Below, piece by piece: positions 63,374 to 64,000 of a DNA stretch of 64,000 bases. Within the stretch, counting starts at the first letter, position 1, and each line of letters starts with the position of its first letter. Both the position numbers and the translations under genes were made by a program. The stretch lies in NCBI GenBank assembly GCA_034766995.1, contig CM068325.1, forward strand, positions 3,193,668 to 3,257,667. The letters run 5' to 3'. The notes beneath the pieces are model-generated. The model was not told the DNA's origin. It saw nothing but the letters and a program-made list of their open reading frames with translations, and did no database searches. Source of the DNA: Acanthacorydalis orientalis (taxonomy: Eukaryota > Arthropoda > Insecta > Megaloptera > Corydalidae).

Positions 63374-64000
63374 CACATACATCTATTGTCCAATTACATA
63401 ACGTTCTAGAAACGATTGTACGTCCGCGAAATCGAACAAGGATCGATCCGTCAAGGACGACCTCGCTCTCTTCCTGTTCGGCGATCGCCGTCGTCGCCGC
63501 CGCGATAAACATCTGTTTACCGTTCTATAATCGCGTTCGATTGTTTTCGAAACGAGCACGGTGACTCGTCGAGTACGTCGACTGTTTCGAGACGGTCGAC
63601 CGGACGGAATCGAACGGACGGACCGTCCATAGGACGACCGGACCGTTTTACATGCCGCAAACGGCTTCTTCCGAGGAGACGGCGGTCCGGTCGTGCACGG
63701 TCGAGTCGATATCGAAACGCGCGGGCTTCTTGTCGACGAAACGTCGATTCGCAGGTCCGACGGACCGCCGCCTCTCGATCGGGATGCCGGTCACACCGTA
63801 CCGGCCGTTCCCGGGCACGGAGTTGACTCCAGGCTGCTCTAAACAGTGTCACGGCTACTCTCTAAAGCACTCTTACCGGTTCGGTCTCTTCAAACCTGTT
63901 TCACAGATCACAGTTTCGGTCTGTCCCGCGTTACATGTCTCGCGTGAGGAGGACGCGGCCTCGGAAATTGGGCCTGGGACCAAACTTGTGGCGTTGGGGT
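62351..64000. other. Gene-free window end
   Basis: GC-rich DNA with a (TG)n tract (62420-62438), (CT)n at 62560-62574 and CA/TA tracts at 63338-63375. No exon, tRNA or other feature can be supported. Confidence 0.4.

Overview
This window looks like nuclear DNA of an insect. Genes are split by short GT-AG introns (often 60-110 bp), exons are extremely GC-rich at third positions, and intergenic and long-intron DNA is full of (TA)n microsatellites, minisatellites and ~180-bp satellite monomers. Insect families are recognisable: BTB-psq transcription factor tails (jim lovell type and bric-a-brac type), Deaf1, calbindin-32, a group V-like chitin deacetylase and two four-cysteine ('Minus-C') odorant-binding proteins. 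The last two lean towards a beetle or another holometabolan; that is inference.

Layout. 1-16.2 kb: no gene supported; satellites, minisatellites, (TA)n arrays and GC-rich unique islands, probably a large intron or regulatory DNA. 16.3-17.2 kb (+): last two exons of a jim lovell-like psq gene. 17.2-20.8 kb: its probable 3' UTR and a 1-kb minisatellite. 20.8-22.5 kb (+): last five exons of a bric-a-brac gene, followed by a long 3' UTR. No BTB exon of either gene is in the window. 25.8-35.6 kb is a compact block: nucleobindin (+), GPR107-like (-), Deaf1 (+), chitin deacetylase (-). Two convergent 3' ends have facing poly(A) signals, and GPR107/Deaf1 share a divergent promoter. 36.9-44.3 kb: repeats, including a piggyBac-like MITE and 280-bp units. 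44.9-50.5 kb (-): complete calbindin-32 in 11 coding exons. 52.5-58.4 kb (-): two tandem OBP genes. 58.4-64 kb: no gene supported.

The genes do not form one pathway. The two psq tails suggest a shared or interleaved BTB-psq locus, and the two OBPs are a tandem-duplication cluster. The most notable non-genic signals are the psq-tail arrangement, near-perfect palindromes centred on TA tracts, a perfect 41-bp GC palindrome in the calbindin 3' UTR, a 34-bp repeat whose core alternates in orientation, and a fold-back repeat family in the calbindin/OBP introns.
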